Of a stretch of 6,957 bases of DNA, positions 6,192 to 6,957 are shown in pieces. The DNA comes from Mageeibacillus sp. UBA5439 (lineage in GTDB: Bacteria > Bacillota > Clostridia > Saccharofermentanales > DTU023): positions 1 to 6,957 of the forward strand of contig DIRJ01000021.1 in the NCBI GenBank assembly GCA_002427505.1, in the 5' to 3' direction. Position 1 is the first letter of the stretch. Each line of letters begins with the position of its first letter. The notes beneath the pieces were generated by a model that was not told where the DNA came from, ran no database searches, and worked only from the letters and a program-made list of their open reading frames with translations. A program made the position numbers and the translations under genes.

Positions 6192-6779
6192 ATGAGCAAG
6201 GCCAAGAAAAGAAAAGATGAATCTGATTTTAACTCAGAAGCGGAGACGGAGAATCTGGAAAAAAAGACTGCTGAGGCGGATAAGCGGGCAGCTGACAGCC
6301 CGGAAGTGAATGAAACACTTGCAGCGGATCTGCCTGAGTCAGAAGAAGACATGGTAACTGACTGGGAAGATCGCTATTTGCGAGTTGCTGCAGAATATGA
6401 GAATTACCGCCGTCGCACTAAAAACGAGCTTGAATTTCTGTTTCAGGATGCAAGCTGTGCAGTTGTTTATGAGCTGCTGCCTGTCCTGGACAGTTTTGAA
6501 AGTGCCCTCAACATGGAAGCTGAAGCCGGCAGTGATCTGAAAGAATCTGAATCTACCGGTATCAGTCTGATCTATAAACAGTTAATTGCCGCCCTTAAAA
6601 AAATAGGTGTGGAGGAAATAAAAGCATTGGGAGAAGAGTTTGATCCGACTTTGCATCAGGCCGTGATGAGTGTCGAAGATGAAAATGCCGGTGATAACGA
6701 AGTTGTAGAAGTATTTCAAAAGGGTTACAGAAACGGGGACCGCGTCATACGTCACAGTATGGTGAAAGTAGCAAATTGA
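6192..6779 (+). CDS. grpE: GrpE, nucleotide exchange factor of DnaK
   Basis: A 195-residue GrpE, which releases ADP from DnaK in the cytoplasm and so resets the Hsp70 cycle. AGGAG (6181-6185) lies 6 nt before the ATG. The N-terminus (1-55) is charged and probably disordered, as usual. Residues about 57-140 hold the long dimerisation helix, with DRYLRVAAEYENYRRRT (60-76), and the four-helix part (LLPVLDSFESAL, 95-106). The C-terminal beta domain has the family signature: GEEFDPTLHQAV (147-158), VVEVFQKGYR (171-180) and RVIRHSMVKV (184-193). The usual 'RPAxV' is RHSMV here. It sits between hrcA and dnaK with short spacers, the common heat-shock operon order, and should be controlled by the upstream CIRCE. 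No separate promoter is seen in the 43-bp spacer. Confidence 0.96.
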   Translation: MSKAKKRKDESDFNSEAETENLEKKTAEADKRAADSPEVNETLAADLPESEEDMVTDWEDRYLRVAAEYENYRRRTKNELEFLFQDASCAVVYELLPVLDSFESALNMEAEAGSDLKESESTGISLIYKQLIAALKKIGVEEIKALGEEFDPTLHQAVMSVEDENAGDNEVVEVFQKGYRNGDRVIRHSMVKVAN

Positions 6780-6831
6780 TTAAGTCAGCGGTTCATAAAA
6801 ATAAATAAAAGAGAAGAAAGAGGACATTTAT

Positions 6832-6957
6832 ATGGCAAAGATTATCGGAATAGACTTAGGCACAACCAATTCGGTTGTTTCCGTGATGGAAGGCGGCGAG
6901 CCGGTTATTATTCCTAACGCGGAAGGACAACGTACGACACCATCTGTTGTGGCTTTT
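6832..6957 (+). CDS. dnaK: DnaK (Hsp70 chaperone), N-terminal fragment
   Basis: The first 42 codons of dnaK; the gene continues past the right edge. The ATG has AGAGGA (6819-6824) 7 nt upstream. The opening shows the Hsp70 phosphate-1 loop IGIDLGTTNSVV (residues 5-16), followed by GEPVIIPNAEGQRTTPSVV (22-40), as in bacterial DnaK. DnaK binds unfolded peptides in an ATP-driven cycle with DnaJ and GrpE. The 52-bp spacer from grpE holds no CIRCE or clear promoter, so it is expected to be expressed from the promoter before hrcA. Confidence 0.98.
   Translation, partial: MAKIIGIDLGTTNSVVSVMEGGEPVIIPNAEGQRTTPSVVAF

Noticed and set aside
6780..6831. Possible separate promoter or CIRCE for dnaK
   Set aside because: The spacer is A-rich and holds the SD, but no -35/-10 pair or CIRCE half-site is visible.

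Overview
The window looks like a chromosomal segment of a Gram-positive bacterium of the Bacillota, most likely a clostridial lineage. This rests on the order hemW-hrcA-grpE-dnaK, a perfect CIRCE operator, strong AGGAGG-type ribosome binding sites and a sigma-A-like promoter. Genus or species cannot be told from the sequence. All genes except the first lie on the + strand, and spacers are short.

Left part (1-1953). Two genes diverge from a 118-bp spacer. The minus-strand gene runs off the left edge. It encodes an exported or membrane-anchored protein that resembles the N-terminal half of an S11 D-Ala-D-Ala carboxypeptidase, but its SxxK and SxN active-site motifs are replaced. The plus-strand gene encodes a lipoprotein of the M28 zinc-peptidase fold that has lost the bridging Asp, the catalytic/ligand Glu pair and a further ligand Asp, while keeping the two ligand His. 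Both therefore look like pseudoenzymes of the cell envelope.

Middle part (1990-3639). A short NfeD-like membrane protein with a C-terminal OB fold precedes a stomatin/QmcA-type SPFH protein. This is the well-known NfeD-SPFH pair, thought to organise membrane microdomains. The M28-like lipoprotein gene ends only 36 bp upstream and may be co-transcribed.

Right part (3680-6957). hemW (radical SAM haem chaperone family) is followed by a heat-shock operon: hrcA (repressor), grpE (nucleotide exchange factor) and the first 42 codons of dnaK (Hsp70). A sigma-A-like promoter and a perfect CIRCE (TTAGCACTC-N9-GAGTGCTAA) precede hrcA, so HrcA should repress its own operon. A second, degenerate CIRCE-like inverted repeat overlaps the promoter itself, with the -35 hexamer inside its left arm. 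This possible tandem operator and the two adjacent pseudo-hydrolases are the most interesting observations. No mobile element, RNA gene or CRISPR array was seen, and no clearly novel system is evident.
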